From assembly GCF_000003605.2 (NCBI RefSeq), contig NW_003108084.1, forward strand, positions 524,883 to 588,882: a DNA stretch of 64,000 nucleotides, read 5' to 3'. The notes beneath the pieces were generated by a model. The model had not been told where the DNA came from, did not search any database, and saw nothing but the letters and a program-made list of their open reading frames with translations. A program made the translations under genes and the position numbers. Shown piece after piece: positions 39,320-50,567 of this stretch. The DNA comes from Saccoglossus kowalevskii (lineage: Eukaryota; Hemichordata; Enteropneusta; Harrimaniidae). Within the stretch, counting starts at the first letter, position 1; every line of letters starts with the position of its first letter.

Positions 39320-39458
39320 TTAAAGCGGAGGAGTCGTCACCTGCGCTTGCGTCAGATGGCCATAGCGTGTCATTGTTTACAAACAAGCGTCTACCCATGA
39401 GCCTTTGCGTTTTTAGCGTGTGTTGTTATCGTCGCTTGGACTCAATTCCCGCGCGCGT
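39320..39458 (-). mobile_element. MITE family B, right end replaced by a simple repeat
   Basis: Starts TTAAAGCGGAGGAGTCGTCA with TGTTTACAAACAAGCGTCTA and GTGTGTTGTTATCGTCGC. It runs into CCCGCGCGCGTTGAC and then a TA-repeat at 39463, with no second terminus. Frames on both strands across it are element shadows. Confidence 0.82.
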
Positions 39459-39621
39459 TGACATATATATATATGTGTATTTTTACTTATCAAGGTTGCA
39501 ACCATTTCTCAATACGCTATAAAAGATGTTGACAAACTGAAATAATAGTACTCAAAATGTAACACTCTTTTCGACTACACACGGAAGTCACACAACTTAT
39601 TACATGTCCATGCATTCCGTA

Positions 39622-39832
39622 TATTGTAAAATGACTAATTTTCAGTGGGTTTAAATTTCACTGATTTATCATTTCAGGCATATTCAGTGGGTTTTAAATT
39701 CACGGTTTTATCATTTAGATAATGTGTTCTATGCTAAATTTCACATATTCACTGGGTTTTAATTTAGCGTATCTTCCAGTCAGCGAAATGAGCAAAATTA
39801 AAACCCAGTGAATAATTAACCCTTTTACAGTA
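39622..39832. mobile_element. MITE related to family D
   Basis: Left end TATTGTAAAATGACTAATTT and right end TTAACCCTTTTACAGTA are imperfect inverted repeats. The interior has repeated CAGTGGGTTTTAAATT and CACTGGGTTTTAATTT, and the reverse version AAAATTAAAACCCAGTGAA. Same architecture as D but with a different inner motif, so probably a subfamily. Confidence 0.65.
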
Positions 39833-41000
39833 TTCTCGTTTTCAGTTAGGTCTATCACAATGAAAATAAAAATAAAACACATACATGTTGCATCTCAACA
39901 AAAGAATCGACGAGCGCGAATATCAAATCACCACAAAGGTAATCCGGAAATCTACGCTGCACGGGTGTGAGCTGAGAAACCCGACGAAATCCGTCCTCGT
40001 GAATCACTATCCGCCAATCTTCTTCGTATATATGGCGCCAAAACGATTGGACGATTAGGATTAAAAACCTCCATCATTAATTACCACAAGTCGTTTAATG
40101 TGGTTCTGATCTTTAATCCGTGGGTAGTTTGATCTGGTGTCCTGTTAAGTACCGCGACGATGTGTCGACTTTGACGAAATCCCCCGGGGAAGAATTTGTT
40201 GGATCAGCTAGGATGCGAGAGTGTATCCAAGTCGTGTCCTTTGAAAACCATGTAAAGTGTGTTTGTTCGCTGTTTGTGAGTATTTATTGAACGAGAATGG
40301 CGATTATTTTTTTTCGACTGGATAATATCATAATTCCTGTCTGCGACGTCGCCACGGGCGGAGCAATGTTCTAAAACGTCGTTCACTGATAATGGAAGTA
40401 TAATATTTCTATTAAATTAATATTCATGTTTCAGCAAAAGGTAAAACACCAATAGATTCGTGACTAGCTGCGTTATTTGTAAATCTTTCTCAGTGTTTTC
40501 CATATCTGATTTCTGAATTCAAAACTAGGGGGACTGACTGTTTCCGCTGTCTTGCCGCCGCCTTTGAAGTAGACTACAATGACGTCATATTAACGCCTCT
40601 ACAAGCCCACAAGTCGAAAGAGGGTTCTCGTGTTTCACTCTTGTTTATGTCTCAAACGATCTCAAATGCTTTTTAAAAACTAATGAATTATTCACATTTT
40701 GTCACTTTTTTCCAACGTAAGTCGTCCAGGTGTGTAGACTGTGATAAAATTGTTCTTTCTTACATCTCTAAGTCCCACTGAAAATAATCTTTTCCTGAAT
40801 CAGGATGTTCTATGTTTCTGGTCTAATCTGCCGAAAACCGGTCTTGGTATTGTTTAATGCTGTCACGTGACTCATGACTAATCGGTTTGAACATGGAAGG
40901 TACCTTCCATGGTTTGAACGAAGCATGTGCTACAATTTTACAATAAAATGTACTCTTATTCGCAACTCTTATCGGGAGAAATGTAAAACGAATATATAGA
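39833..41000. other. Non-coding stretch, nothing recognisable
   Basis: Slightly richer in CpG than its neighbours (39900-40400), but no frame or repeat recognised. Confidence 0.5.
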
Positions 41001-41132
41001 TTAAAGGGCGGCAGTCGTCGTGCCGCGTCCTGTTCGATATGGGACTCATAGCGACGTATACAACGCGTGTAAAATACATTGTTTATTTACATGAAATTCG
41101 AACACGCGCTGCGCGACGACCACCGCGCTTTA
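41001..41132 (+). mobile_element. MITE family A, complete copy
   Basis: TTAA at both ends; TTAAAGGGCGGCAGTCGTCG to CGACGACCACCGCGCTTTAA. Almost identical to 25716-25847, suggesting recent spread of this subfamily. Confidence 0.92.
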
Positions 41133-41362
41133 AAGTTTCTTCACTGAACAACAAGTAACAAACAAGTCATTATTGAGACGCTCCCAGTGAATTCAAGCCA
41201 GAATTGCATGGTTGCAAAAAGTGAATGCTTGTGGTACTTCCATCAAACCAAAGTAAAGGAAGTCGTTTTGAAATTATTTGAATATTTTGATTAAGATAAC
41301 GCGATTGTTGGGTGAAATGTGGGGGGGGGGCACTTAATACAAATCACATTATGGGGACTTGC

Positions 41363-41502
41363 CAGGGGCGGATCTAGGATTCTGGAATGGGGGAGGGGGA
41401 GATAAGCTGGCCGATGGCCAAGTTCGCGAGCGCCAATGGCGCGAAGCCCTGTTGGTTGTTAAAAATAGGGGGCCCCCTCGGCCCCCTCTAAATCCGCTCA
41501 TG
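41363..41502. mobile_element. MITE family G
   Basis: The left end CAGGGGCGGATCTAGG pairs with the right end, whose reverse complement is CATGAGCGGATTTAGAGG. Inside are G-rich and C-rich arms (GGGGGAGGGGGA, GGGGGCCCCCTCGGCCCCC). Elements with CAGGGGCGGATC-type ends are common DNA-transposon derivatives in animals. No coding content. Confidence 0.7.
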
Positions 41503-41520
41503 AATGCCGCCCTTTAGGGT
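41503..41520. repeat. Solo terminus of MITE family A
   Basis: AATGCCGCCCTTTAGGG directly after family G resembles the family A terminal repeat (TGCCGCCCTTTAA) without the rest of the element. It may be a remnant left when G inserted, or chance. Confidence 0.35.
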
Positions 41521-41537
41521 CGTAATTTGTTAGCTGT

Positions 41538-41735
41538 TTGGCCTAGAATGGGGTATAGATATGCTTGCCTTTAGGTCCAATATCAGGTGTGCAATATGGT
41601 CTCTGATGGCATATAAAAGATCACTATTTGATCCATAATGGGGTATGGTTTTTCGAGGTGAAAATGGTCTATGATGGGGTCTGGGGTTTTACTTCCCGGT
41701 CGAACACCCTTACCATAGACCCCCCCCCCCCACAC
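41538..41735. repeat. Degenerate tandem repeat with ATGGGGTATRG core
   Basis: GCCTAGAATGGGGTATAG, TCCATAATGGGGTATGG and TCTATGATGGGGTCTGG recur with irregular spacing, followed by a C-run and a CA-rich tail at 41719-41743. Non-coding; a 93-residue minus-strand frame spanning it has no recognisable domain. Confidence 0.6.
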
Positions 41736-42111
41736 ACGCACACGGGGTGAAATAAGCATTATAATTACTAGTACTTTGTAGTAGGTGATAATGGCGGTGA
41801 CCTGCTCAATGCAAATGTTATAGTTCATTGAAAGTATTGAACGATGTATGATACTCAGATACATTATACATTACTAAAGCATTGTCGTGACAGATATTAA
41901 TGCAATATTTGATGGTTTATACATTATTAGAAACGCTGTTCGCGTTATAAGCATACAAGGTGCGTGTGCTTTTAAAATACACATTATGAAACCCTAAAGA
42001 GACAACCCAAAAACAACTTTGAGTGATTTTAAATACATGTCTAATACTGCAAGTTGTACATGCACACTATAGACTGTGATTCTTGTAAATTAAGATAATA
42101 ATGAACAACGG

Positions 42112-43772
42112 AAATGCCCATGCATTTTGAATTAATAATACGTACCAGTAATTCAACAAACGTGTACTTTGGATAATTAGTACGTACCAGTAAATCAACA
42201 AACGTGTAATTTGGATAATTAGTACGTATCAGTGATTCCACAAGCATGTAATTTCAATTAATAGTACGTACCTGTAATTCAACAAACGTGTACTTTGGAT
42301 AATTAGTACGTACCAGTGATTCAACAAGCATGTATTTTGAATTAATAGTACGTACCAGTAATTCAACAAACGTGTACTTTGGATAATTAGTACGTACCAG
42401 TGATTCAACAAGCATGTATTTTGAATTAATAGTAAGTACCAGTAATTCAACAAACGTGTACTTTGGATAATTAGTACGTACCAGTGATTCAACAAGAATG
42501 TATTTTGAATTAATAGTACGTACCAGTAATTCAACAAACGTGTACTTTGGATAATTAGTACGTACCAGTAAATCAACAAACGTGTAATTTGGATAATTAG
42601 TACGTATCAGTGATTCCACAAGCATGTAATTTCAATTAATAGTACGTACCTGTAATTCAACAAACGTGTACTTTGGATAATTAGTACGTACCAGTGATTC
42701 AACAAGCATGTATTTTGAATTAATAGTAAGTACCAGTAATTCAACAAACGTATAATTTGGACAATTAGTATGTACCAGTGATTCAACAAGAATGTATTTT
42801 GAATTAATAGTACGTACCAGTAATTCAACAAACGTGTACTTTGGCTAATCAGTACGTATCAGTGATTCAACAAGAATGTATTTTGAATTAATAGTACGTA
42901 CCAGTAATTCAACAAACGTGTACTTTGGATAATTAGTACGTACCAGTGATTCAACGCGCACGTATTTTGAATTAATAGTAAGTACCAGTAATTCAACAAA
43001 CGTGTACTTTGGATAATTAGTACGTACCAGTGATTCAACAAGAATGTATTTTGAATTAATAGTACGTACCAGTAATTCAACAAACGTGTACTTTGGATAA
43101 TTAGTACGTACCAGTGATTCAACAAGCATGTATTTTGAATTAATAGTAAGTACCAGTAATTCAACAAACGTATAATTTGGACAATTAGTATGTACCAGTG
43201 ATTCAACAAGAATGTATTTTGAATTAATAGTACGTACCAGTAATTCAACAAACGTGTACTTTGGATAATTAGTAGGTACCAGTGATTCAACAAGCATGTA
43301 TTTTGAATTAATAGTAAGTACCAGTAATTCAACAAACGTATAATTTGGACAATTAGTATGTACCAGTGATTCAACAAGAATGTATTTTGAATTAATAGTA
43401 CGTACCAGTAATTCAACAAACGTGTACTTTGGCTAATCAGTACGTATCAGTGATTCAACATGCATGTATTTTGAATTAATAGTAAGTACCAGTAATTCAA
43501 CAAACGTGTACTTTGGATAATTAGTACGTACCAGTGATTCAACAAGCATGTATTTTGAATTAATAGTAAGTACCAGTAATTCAACAAACGTGTACTTTGG
43601 ATAATTAGTACGTACCAGTGATTCAACAAGAATGTATTTTGAATTAATAGTACGTACCAGTAATTCAACAAACGTGTAATTTTGATAATTAGTACGTACC
43701 AGTGATTCAACGCGCATGTATTTTGAATTAATAGTACGTACCAGTAATTCAACATGAATGTATTTTGAATTG
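42112..43772. repeat. 42/84-bp tandem array with higher-order structure
   Basis: About 40 copies of a 42-bp unit, alternating two types: GTACCAGTGATTCAACAAGC...TTTTGAATTAATAGTAC and GTACCAGTAATTCAACAAAC...TTTGGATAATTAGTAC. The working period is therefore 84 bp. Rare variants recur at multiples of 42: the ACGTATAATTTGGACAATTA version near 42746, 43166 and 43336, and the GTGATTCCACAAGCATGTAA version at 42230 and 42610. Minus-strand frames of 68-186 residues with a 28-residue repeat are by-products. Confidence 0.97.
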
Positions 43773-44188
43773 ATATTCAATAAATGACGTATGACAAATT
43801 TCATGAAAAACGTTGTATTCTTGTGACAATGAACTTTCACATACCCAACATAATTGGAGACAAAAAAAATGCCAATTTCAATATATATATATAAGCTACT
43901 ATGTCACACAATTTTGATATTGAAGGAACTGTCTTTATCCACAATTTTCTCTTGAAAAATGTGATGAACCAACGTTTTTTACGCCAACGTCTTATAACAA
44001 CATACTACAATTTGGCTGAATTTTAGTCTTTTTTTTAAAACTTCAACTAGGGAATACGCTTTGTACGCATGCGTCAAACCTGACAGTCATTGAGGTAAAA
44101 TAGATGATCCAATCTATTGTAAACACTGGATACGCCCAGCCGATGTAATCATACAAGCTATTTAAAATACCAATTGCATCAATCATTG

Positions 44189-44666
44189 CCTGTGAACACG
44201 ATACGCAAAATGAACCAAAATGTCCCAACTTTGACATGTCCTGACCAATCCTGTGAACACGATACGCAAAATGAACCAAAATGTCCCACCTTTGACATGT
44301 CCTGACCAATCCTGTGTACACGATGCGCAAAAAGAACCAAAATGTCCCACCTTTGATATGTCCTGACCAATCCTGTGTACACGATGCGCAAAATGAACCA
44401 AAATGTCCCACCTTTGACATGTCCTGACCAATCCTGTGTACACGATGCGCAAAATGAACCAAAATGTCCCACCTTTGACATAGTCTGACCAACCCTGTGT
44501 ACACAATGCGCAAAATGAACCAAAATGTCCCACCTTTGACATATCCTGGCCAATCCTGTGAACACGATGCGCAAAATGAACCAAAATGTGCCACCTTTGA
44601 CATATCCTGACCAATCCTGTGTACACGATACGTAAAATGAACCAAAATGTCCCACATTTGACATAC
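44189..44666. repeat. 61-bp tandem array open in three frames
   Basis: Nearly eight copies of CCTGTGTACACGATGCGCAA, AATGAACCAAAATGTCCCAC and CTTTGACATGTCCTGACCAA plus T. The minus strand has no stop in any frame of the unit. Because 61 is not a multiple of three, each frame cycles through the same 61-residue repeat (CQRWDILVHFAHRVHRIGQD is part), giving frames of 147, 161 and 204 residues. There is no codon bias or domain to support a gene. Confidence 0.96.
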
Positions 44667-46435
44667 TAGTATCCTAATATAGGATTACAACACTTGTTGA
44701 TCAAACAACCCAATTCGGATGTTCTTGGCAAAATAAATCATAAATTGACAGACCAGTACAAAACAGTTGTATCATTGTTGCCCAATATTTTGGACTGACA
44801 AGCGTAACAACTGTTTTCTGAAAAAAGTCTTTAGTCCGTCCCTCCCTCCCTCCATCCATCCCTGGGAAATATTTTCCAAAAACTTACATCTCCATAATCG
44901 TCGTTCAACGCTAAATAAACAGTGTATTTTACATATGTTAGATATATCGTGTGGTACAGTCATCATAACAAGACACGGAACGAAGGTGAACCGTGAAATG
45001 GCCAAAGAAGATACTCTGACCAATTGTAACCTTGATTGTATATGCACAAATGTGTTGTTCAGTGGATAGGTCGAGTCGACCATTTTGGGTTGTTCGACTA
45101 AATAGTTTTTAAAAATGCCATTCGCAATTGTTAATATGTGAACTTTCGTAGTTCTGACTAATTCCCACTTAAAAGGACCCGAGAATCCGCTCTACGTACA
45201 CACTGCGCGTTGAAGACATGCACATATTATGTGAAATGCAGTTACGTGTTTTGAAGTAATGAAAGTGAAAAGGTACGCCGTCGACACAATCTAATATATA
45301 AATTGGTGGCAATGCCAGGTAGAAAAGGGCGGCTAACAACAACATGACACAGCTGTTCGTGACTGTATTTTTATTTTTCGGCGGCACATGATTATAATTT
45401 TTAGTTTGAAACTTTTCTAGTACATTATATATTGCTAGCGGGAAATATATTCTACAAACAGGTAACCCATCAATCAACGCGGAAGTAGAATTATCTGAAT
45501 AATAACGTTTTGTAACGAGAATATGTGGCACTTTCTCGCCACAACGAGACTGCATCGCTGTTATTTTTAACTAGCTCGGCTCTGCAGTGGAACATTAAGG
45601 TTACGGTCCCCTGCAACTCCAACTGCTGAACATACTACTAGTATGTTGCTAAGTCTATACATGATGTTGCTATGTCTCTTCTCGTTCAATCGGCGGTGTG
45701 CCACAATTACGTCTACTACGGTAACTGCTCAGTGCGGTTTCTATGGCAACAGTGTATGTTTACTTAAGTAATACATACTTGAACAAACAACAAAATTGCA
45801 CTAGAATGACTCGTGCCTGGAGTCGGTATATTATACTGACAAGGGGGAGATTCGTCGCCCTACCCAAATGTCTTTGCTCATAATGTTTTGTTTATTTATG
45901 CTAACGTTATGCGGCCATTAGGGGTAATTCATACGTCATTATCGCTTCGTCGCCACCGGTGTGGCGTCAACCCTTCGGGTCAAATGTCAGGGTGGTTAAG
46001 CACTCCCGATTCGTTGAGTACCATTGTATTTTCAATGTGTGTTGATTTTACCGACCATCTTAACCAGAATTCATGCATGGCTGACCATAGAAATGCCACT
46101 TTTTGTTCCAACTTCGTGTAATACAACACTGAACATCAGACAGTGATTACAACTGTTTCGGCCTCGCTGGACACCGACAGGTTTTAGCCGTGGCTACGTC
46201 GCAGCCCTTGATCGGCGTCGGCACTCATAGTCTGCATGAGTCTCATTTCTTTCGATTCTTTGATTGGTCAATGTCACGACTGAATATAAACCAATAGAGA
46301 GATAAATAATCATTCGTAACCCGACCAGAAATATAACTTGTCCGGTTTTTCTCGTGAATTTAGTACGCAATAAAATCGGCTTACTCATGTAACCCAACGA
46401 GTTTAACATAGTGGATATAATCAACAGTTGACTTG
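44667..46435. other. Non-coding stretch, nothing recognisable
   Basis: Frames at 44767-45083 on both strands, 45169-45555 (minus) and 45888-46121 (plus) were examined; none resembles a known family. Confidence 0.5.
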
Positions 46436-46870
46436 ACGAACTAAAAGTTCTGACATCGAGCTGAGATGATCCAAATATATTATATGATACTATACACTCC
46501 ACGTCTTGTTCCACTTGCAAAAGACTTTCAGCTAAAACATCTAATTTTGAGCTGACATGGTCCGAAATTATTGTAAGATATATATTCAGCAATTTGACTT
46601 GACGGGAACTTTCATCTAAAACATCAGATTTTGAGCTGACATGGTTCGAAAATATTGTAAGAGACTACATATTTAACAATTAGATACAAGGAGGGCTTTC
46701 CGCTAAAATTCTGATAAAGAGTTGACAAGATCCGAAAGTATTGTACTAACAATGTGCAAACATCGAGTCAATATCAGTTTTGTTTACAGAGGACTTGCAC
46801 TTTAAAGACGTGGTTTGCAGCGAGGCTAAATGTTCTAGCATATAGCTGAGACGACCTTAACAAAATGTTC
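46436..46870. repeat. Decayed tandem repeat, about 83-90-bp period
   Basis: TTTCAGCTAAAACATCTAAT then TTTGAGCTGACATGGTCCGA at 46524 is repeated at 46607 (TTTCATCTAAAACATCAGAT) and, weaker, at 46697 (TTTCCGCTAAAATTCTGATA). Older units are suspected at 46440 and 46823 (GAGCTGAGATGATCC, TAGCTGAGACGACC). A 132-residue minus-strand frame partly covers it. Confidence 0.75.
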
Positions 46871-47197
46871 TGACTATGACGTTATTTAATTAATAACTGT
46901 CATCAATTTATTAAAAGTCAAAATATCGTGGAATGAAAAATGATTGTAAGGTTTCACGTGTTAATACGGGGTATGTGCATATTGGATTACGGGGGGGGGG
47001 GGAAGGGGCGTTCCCAAACACTAATTACGTGCCGATTATGAAGGCCGTCATTTCCTCGACGTGGTTCCCGGTTGACCACTGGAAACTAATCTGGGAATAA
47101 AACTCTCGCAGAGAAAATTCCAGAAAATTACGGAAAAGATTCAAATCATTTTAATTATTTCCGCTACCCCCACAGATTTGTAAATGGTCAGCCCCTG

Positions 47198-47468
47198 AAC
47201 TCGTAATACAGGGGTAAACGCACCGGAAACGTTGGCGGGAGAGTTATCTCAAACAGGGTATATAAATGTGTGGGAACATAAGGGGACGGCTACTTCTGTT
47301 GGCTGTGAGTTTGGTTCGTTGAGAAAAGGGCGACTGTCAGACAGCCAATTAGTGTTTGGCGACCATCCCACGATAAACGACACAGAGAAGCAATACCTCA
47401 GAACCTTCACTGCAGCTGCCAGGGGCAACTTGAAAAAGATTGCAAAATGTGGGGTAATACGCAGACGA
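47198..47468 (+). other. Coding-like open frame, possible exon (unresolved)
   Basis: The frame opens after a TGA at 47195, has no ATG and closes with TAA. The second half reads DTEKQYLRTFTAAARGNLKK then IAKCG, with a charged make-up like the start of an ankyrin-repeat protein, and a GGG|GTAATA donor-like site follows at 47453. This is a weak resemblance, not an identification. The opposite strand is also open here. Confidence 0.2.
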
Positions 47469-47568
47469 TAACTGGCGGAGAGATACAAAATGATTGGTTC
47501 TTCGATGACACGTGCGCACATAGGGGTTCACTTGGGGAAATAATATAATTCACAGAGAGCAACTTACA

Positions 47569-47781
47569 GTTGAGATTCCCAATGAGAACTCTCCATCCGA
47601 CGATATTGCGCCACCCTCCCCCTTGAAATTGGTCGTTACCGAGGCCATTATCAGAGCGCTGACAACATAATTGCCAGGTACCACGTGACCGAATGGTATG
47701 CTGATTGTTATCAGAGGGCAAAGCACAAACAACAGAAGTGCATCCCCGAGGCAAATAGTCAGCCAGGCTATGAACAGAACA
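47569..47781 (-). other. Candidate exon of a membrane protein (unresolved)
   Basis: On the minus strand a pyrimidine-rich tract ending TTCATAG at 47782 is followed by an open frame WLTICLGDALLLFVLCPLIT then ISIPFGHVVPGNYVVSALIM, and closes at ACT|GTAAGT, a consensus donor. The 70-residue segment would contain one or two membrane spans. No family was recognised. The plus strand in the same place can be read as an acidic, proline-rich tail ending in TAA, so at most one strand is real. Confidence 0.25.
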
Positions 47782-47853
47782 GAGTGTAATGAATACACAC
47801 AAAATGGCTGACTGGATCTCACAACATCTGAGGTCAAAGTCAAAATTGTCCAC

Positions 47854-50195
47854 TCATGTGGAAGATGGTTGGCGAAGCCTTACTCGGTCATCTTGAGCAG
47901 TAGCGAGTTTTACGTATACGTACGACCAAAGTAGACCCATGGAACTATAAACCCATAGTTCCATAGTAGACCCAACTGTAGATAATTATTTTTTAATAAA
48001 GTTACAGAGCTAGTGTTCTGAATCTTAAATATCAATATAATCGCTCTTTAGATGTTTAAAGCTTTTTTTTAAAGCAGACTAGTAGATATGTTTTAGTTTT
48101 TTAAAATTCAAATACAGTCGACACCGGGGAGCGAGTCGGTAACAGGACAGCTATTGTATGCACAACGTGTTATCCTCTTCGGTCACGGTGGTCGTTCCCT
48201 CCCTTCTATTACATGTAGAAGAAAGATAAAACGTTGTCATAAAACACGGGGTTAGGGGGTCATAGATCACGTAGCCTACTTCACAACAGAAGAATCTGTA
48301 ATCGCTGCGGTGTTGTATTTGACTCCATAAAACTCGGCTTATAAAAAGCCGCTCTTTTTGCCCATTCATCGGAGGAGATTTTTATGAGCATTTTTAAATA
48401 TACAGTTAAAGACAGTTGTTTTCGGTGTTTACGAACGGACATTGCTTTGGTCGCACGTTAAGATTGAATGGACCAAATCTTCTTGTAGTTGCATGAATGA
48501 ACTAATGACTGATTAAACGTAACTATCTGTTCTATTAATATTTGTTTCTAAACTATATCATAATGTGTGACGCAACACAGTAGGTAAATGGTTAAAAAGA
48601 TGCCAAAACATCGATCAAATGTCGTTCATGTACTGGCTTCTGGGAATAATACAGCAACTGCACTGGGAGTAAGAAACAGATATTCGGTTTGATATTCGAT
48701 TAGTACTGGAGAATACGTCGGCTTGATGTAGATGTACGCGACACTTCCAAAAAATAGGATTTTTTAGTCATTTCAACGCAAAATGGTAATATTCGTTTTA
48801 GATAATATCTTGAATTCATTAATATTTGAAAGTTTCCAAAATGAAAAACTTGTAAATAGTATTAGAGCTTTGTGAATGCAAAACGTGACAATAACAAATT
48901 GACATAGTGTTAAAACTGGCAAACTTGAAATGAGGAAAATATACACTCATGACATTTACAGTCCCTAATTGGGCCATCAGCGAGCCACCCAATGAGGTAA
49001 AAACCAAAATAAAAAAAAAACATGATTTCATCATTAATAGAGAAAAAACGCAATCTGTACACGCTGAATTTCAGCTGCCGAGAGTTTTTACTATTTCACA
49101 ATTTACTATCATTCATGGCGAAAAAATGCAATTTGTAAATAGTTTAATTTTCAGAATAATTTTTTCAAATTGATGATTTAATGGAATTTGTGGACGTATT
49201 GAAATTTTCAATGCTATGAAGTTTTTTTGATTTGCCGTACCGTATTAAATTCAAAATTCAATAGAATTACAGTATTGAAGACACTGTACCAATTTTGTGT
49301 TCGTTACAGACGTCAGATTAACTATGTTTTTAAAATGCAAACACCAATAATCGAAAAAGCATGAAAAGTTAACAAGGGCAGTGATACGATCACTACGTGT
49401 AATATTGAATATCGAGAGCTGTAAATTACAGAATATTGAGGAAAGCTGTTTTTTTGTAAATGTGGTTAGTTTCTGGCAGGATTTAGCAAAACTCAATTGA
49501 TTTAGCCACCTTTTTTGTATTTTGGCCCTGACCCCAATTCAACCCAAATCTGTTTTACACAACGGAGGAACATCAACACTATAAAAACACACTACATTCA
49601 TAACATACACATAAAATACTTGCATGCCTCAGGGAATGTTTACTTTGGAGAGAGATAACTTCATGTTCTTTTAAGTTCCACGGACAATTTGCATATTAAT
49701 TCAATGTGCCAATTACAAGGACTTAGAACTTACAAAAATGGAGGACCCAGCATCCAAAAATAAAACTGAAAACCCCCTAAAAAACAAACAAACAAACAAA
49801 AAATCCATCTTCAGTATCTTCTTAATTTGGCATTGCATCTTGGGATACTGTATTTTTGGATATTTGTAACTCTTCCAAACCCATGATTCCTACCAAAAGT
49901 TTGGTACAGCATCTTGCACGTTAATGTGTTTTTTTTCTAAAATGCAGAAATCCTAATAATCTTGAGTCAAATGCAAATAATTTATCATTGGCTAGATCTC
50001 TTGATCACCATTTGTTTGAAAACAAATTTGCAAGACAGAACAGTGTGCTTGCCTTATAGGTTAAGTGAAAACCATACCACATTCATGAAATGAACCTCAC
50101 TACCCAGCCTGCTTTTACCCCATCCTTCATGCATTAACTCCCAGCATGCATTTCACATGCTCAACGAATAAAATCAAATGAAGAAATAGTTAGTT
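47854..50195. other. Non-coding stretch, nothing recognisable
   Basis: AT-rich with a small duplication of CCCATAGTTCCATAG near 47940-47970 and AAAC repeats at 49785. Frames at 48151-49496 lack family features. The region lies downstream of the SMAD 3' end. Confidence 0.5.
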
Positions 50196-50215
50196 TTTAA
50201 ATTGATATTAACGAT

Positions 50216-50221
50216 TTTATT
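50216..50221 (-). promoter_or_regulatory. Candidate polyadenylation signal AATAAA
   Basis: TTTATT on the plus strand gives AATAAA on the sense strand of the SMAD gene. It is the first canonical hexamer after the stop codon, and no ATTAAA was seen before it. In AT-rich DNA such a hexamer is expected often by chance. Confidence 0.4.
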
Positions 50222-50225
50222 CAAT

Positions 50226-50279
50226 AAGGATGTTTGTTCGTCTTTCGCTTCATTCCTCTTTTTTTAGTTCAGTTTGTAC
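50226..50279. repeat. Direct repeat flanking the SMAD exon, left arm
   Basis: About 54 bases sharing GGATGTTTGTT, TTCGCTTC-TTCCTC and TTTTAGTTCAGT with 52062-52111 in the same orientation. The two arms lie 1.8 kb apart on either side of the last SMAD exon. Confidence 0.7.
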
Positions 50280-50567
50280 AGAGCAATATATAGCTGTACA
50301 GTACAGGGTAATATCGTACATTCAACGCTGTTCTGTACCAAATACTTTCTGCCAAATTTGGAAAAAAAAGATCGTATAACTTCACATAGAATATCTTCTT
50401 GATATCTAAACAAAAGGATGATGATATATATGAATCCTTGTCTACAAATGACTCGGATATATATATGAATCCTTGTCTATAAATTATTAACATTGGCTCA
50501 GTCAATATAACTTGAGAATTTCTCACATATGCTCAAACTCCTTTTTTTTTTATATATATCATATTTT

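Noticed and set aside
42041-43840. Several minus-strand frames of 68-186 residues with a 28-residue repeat
   Set aside because: They follow the 84-bp tandem unit in two frames at once; no signal peptide, domain or codon bias points to a real protein.
46194-46592. 132-residue minus-strand frame with hydrophobic stretches
   Set aside because: Its first third lies in the decayed tandem repeat, and no conserved family or splice support was seen.
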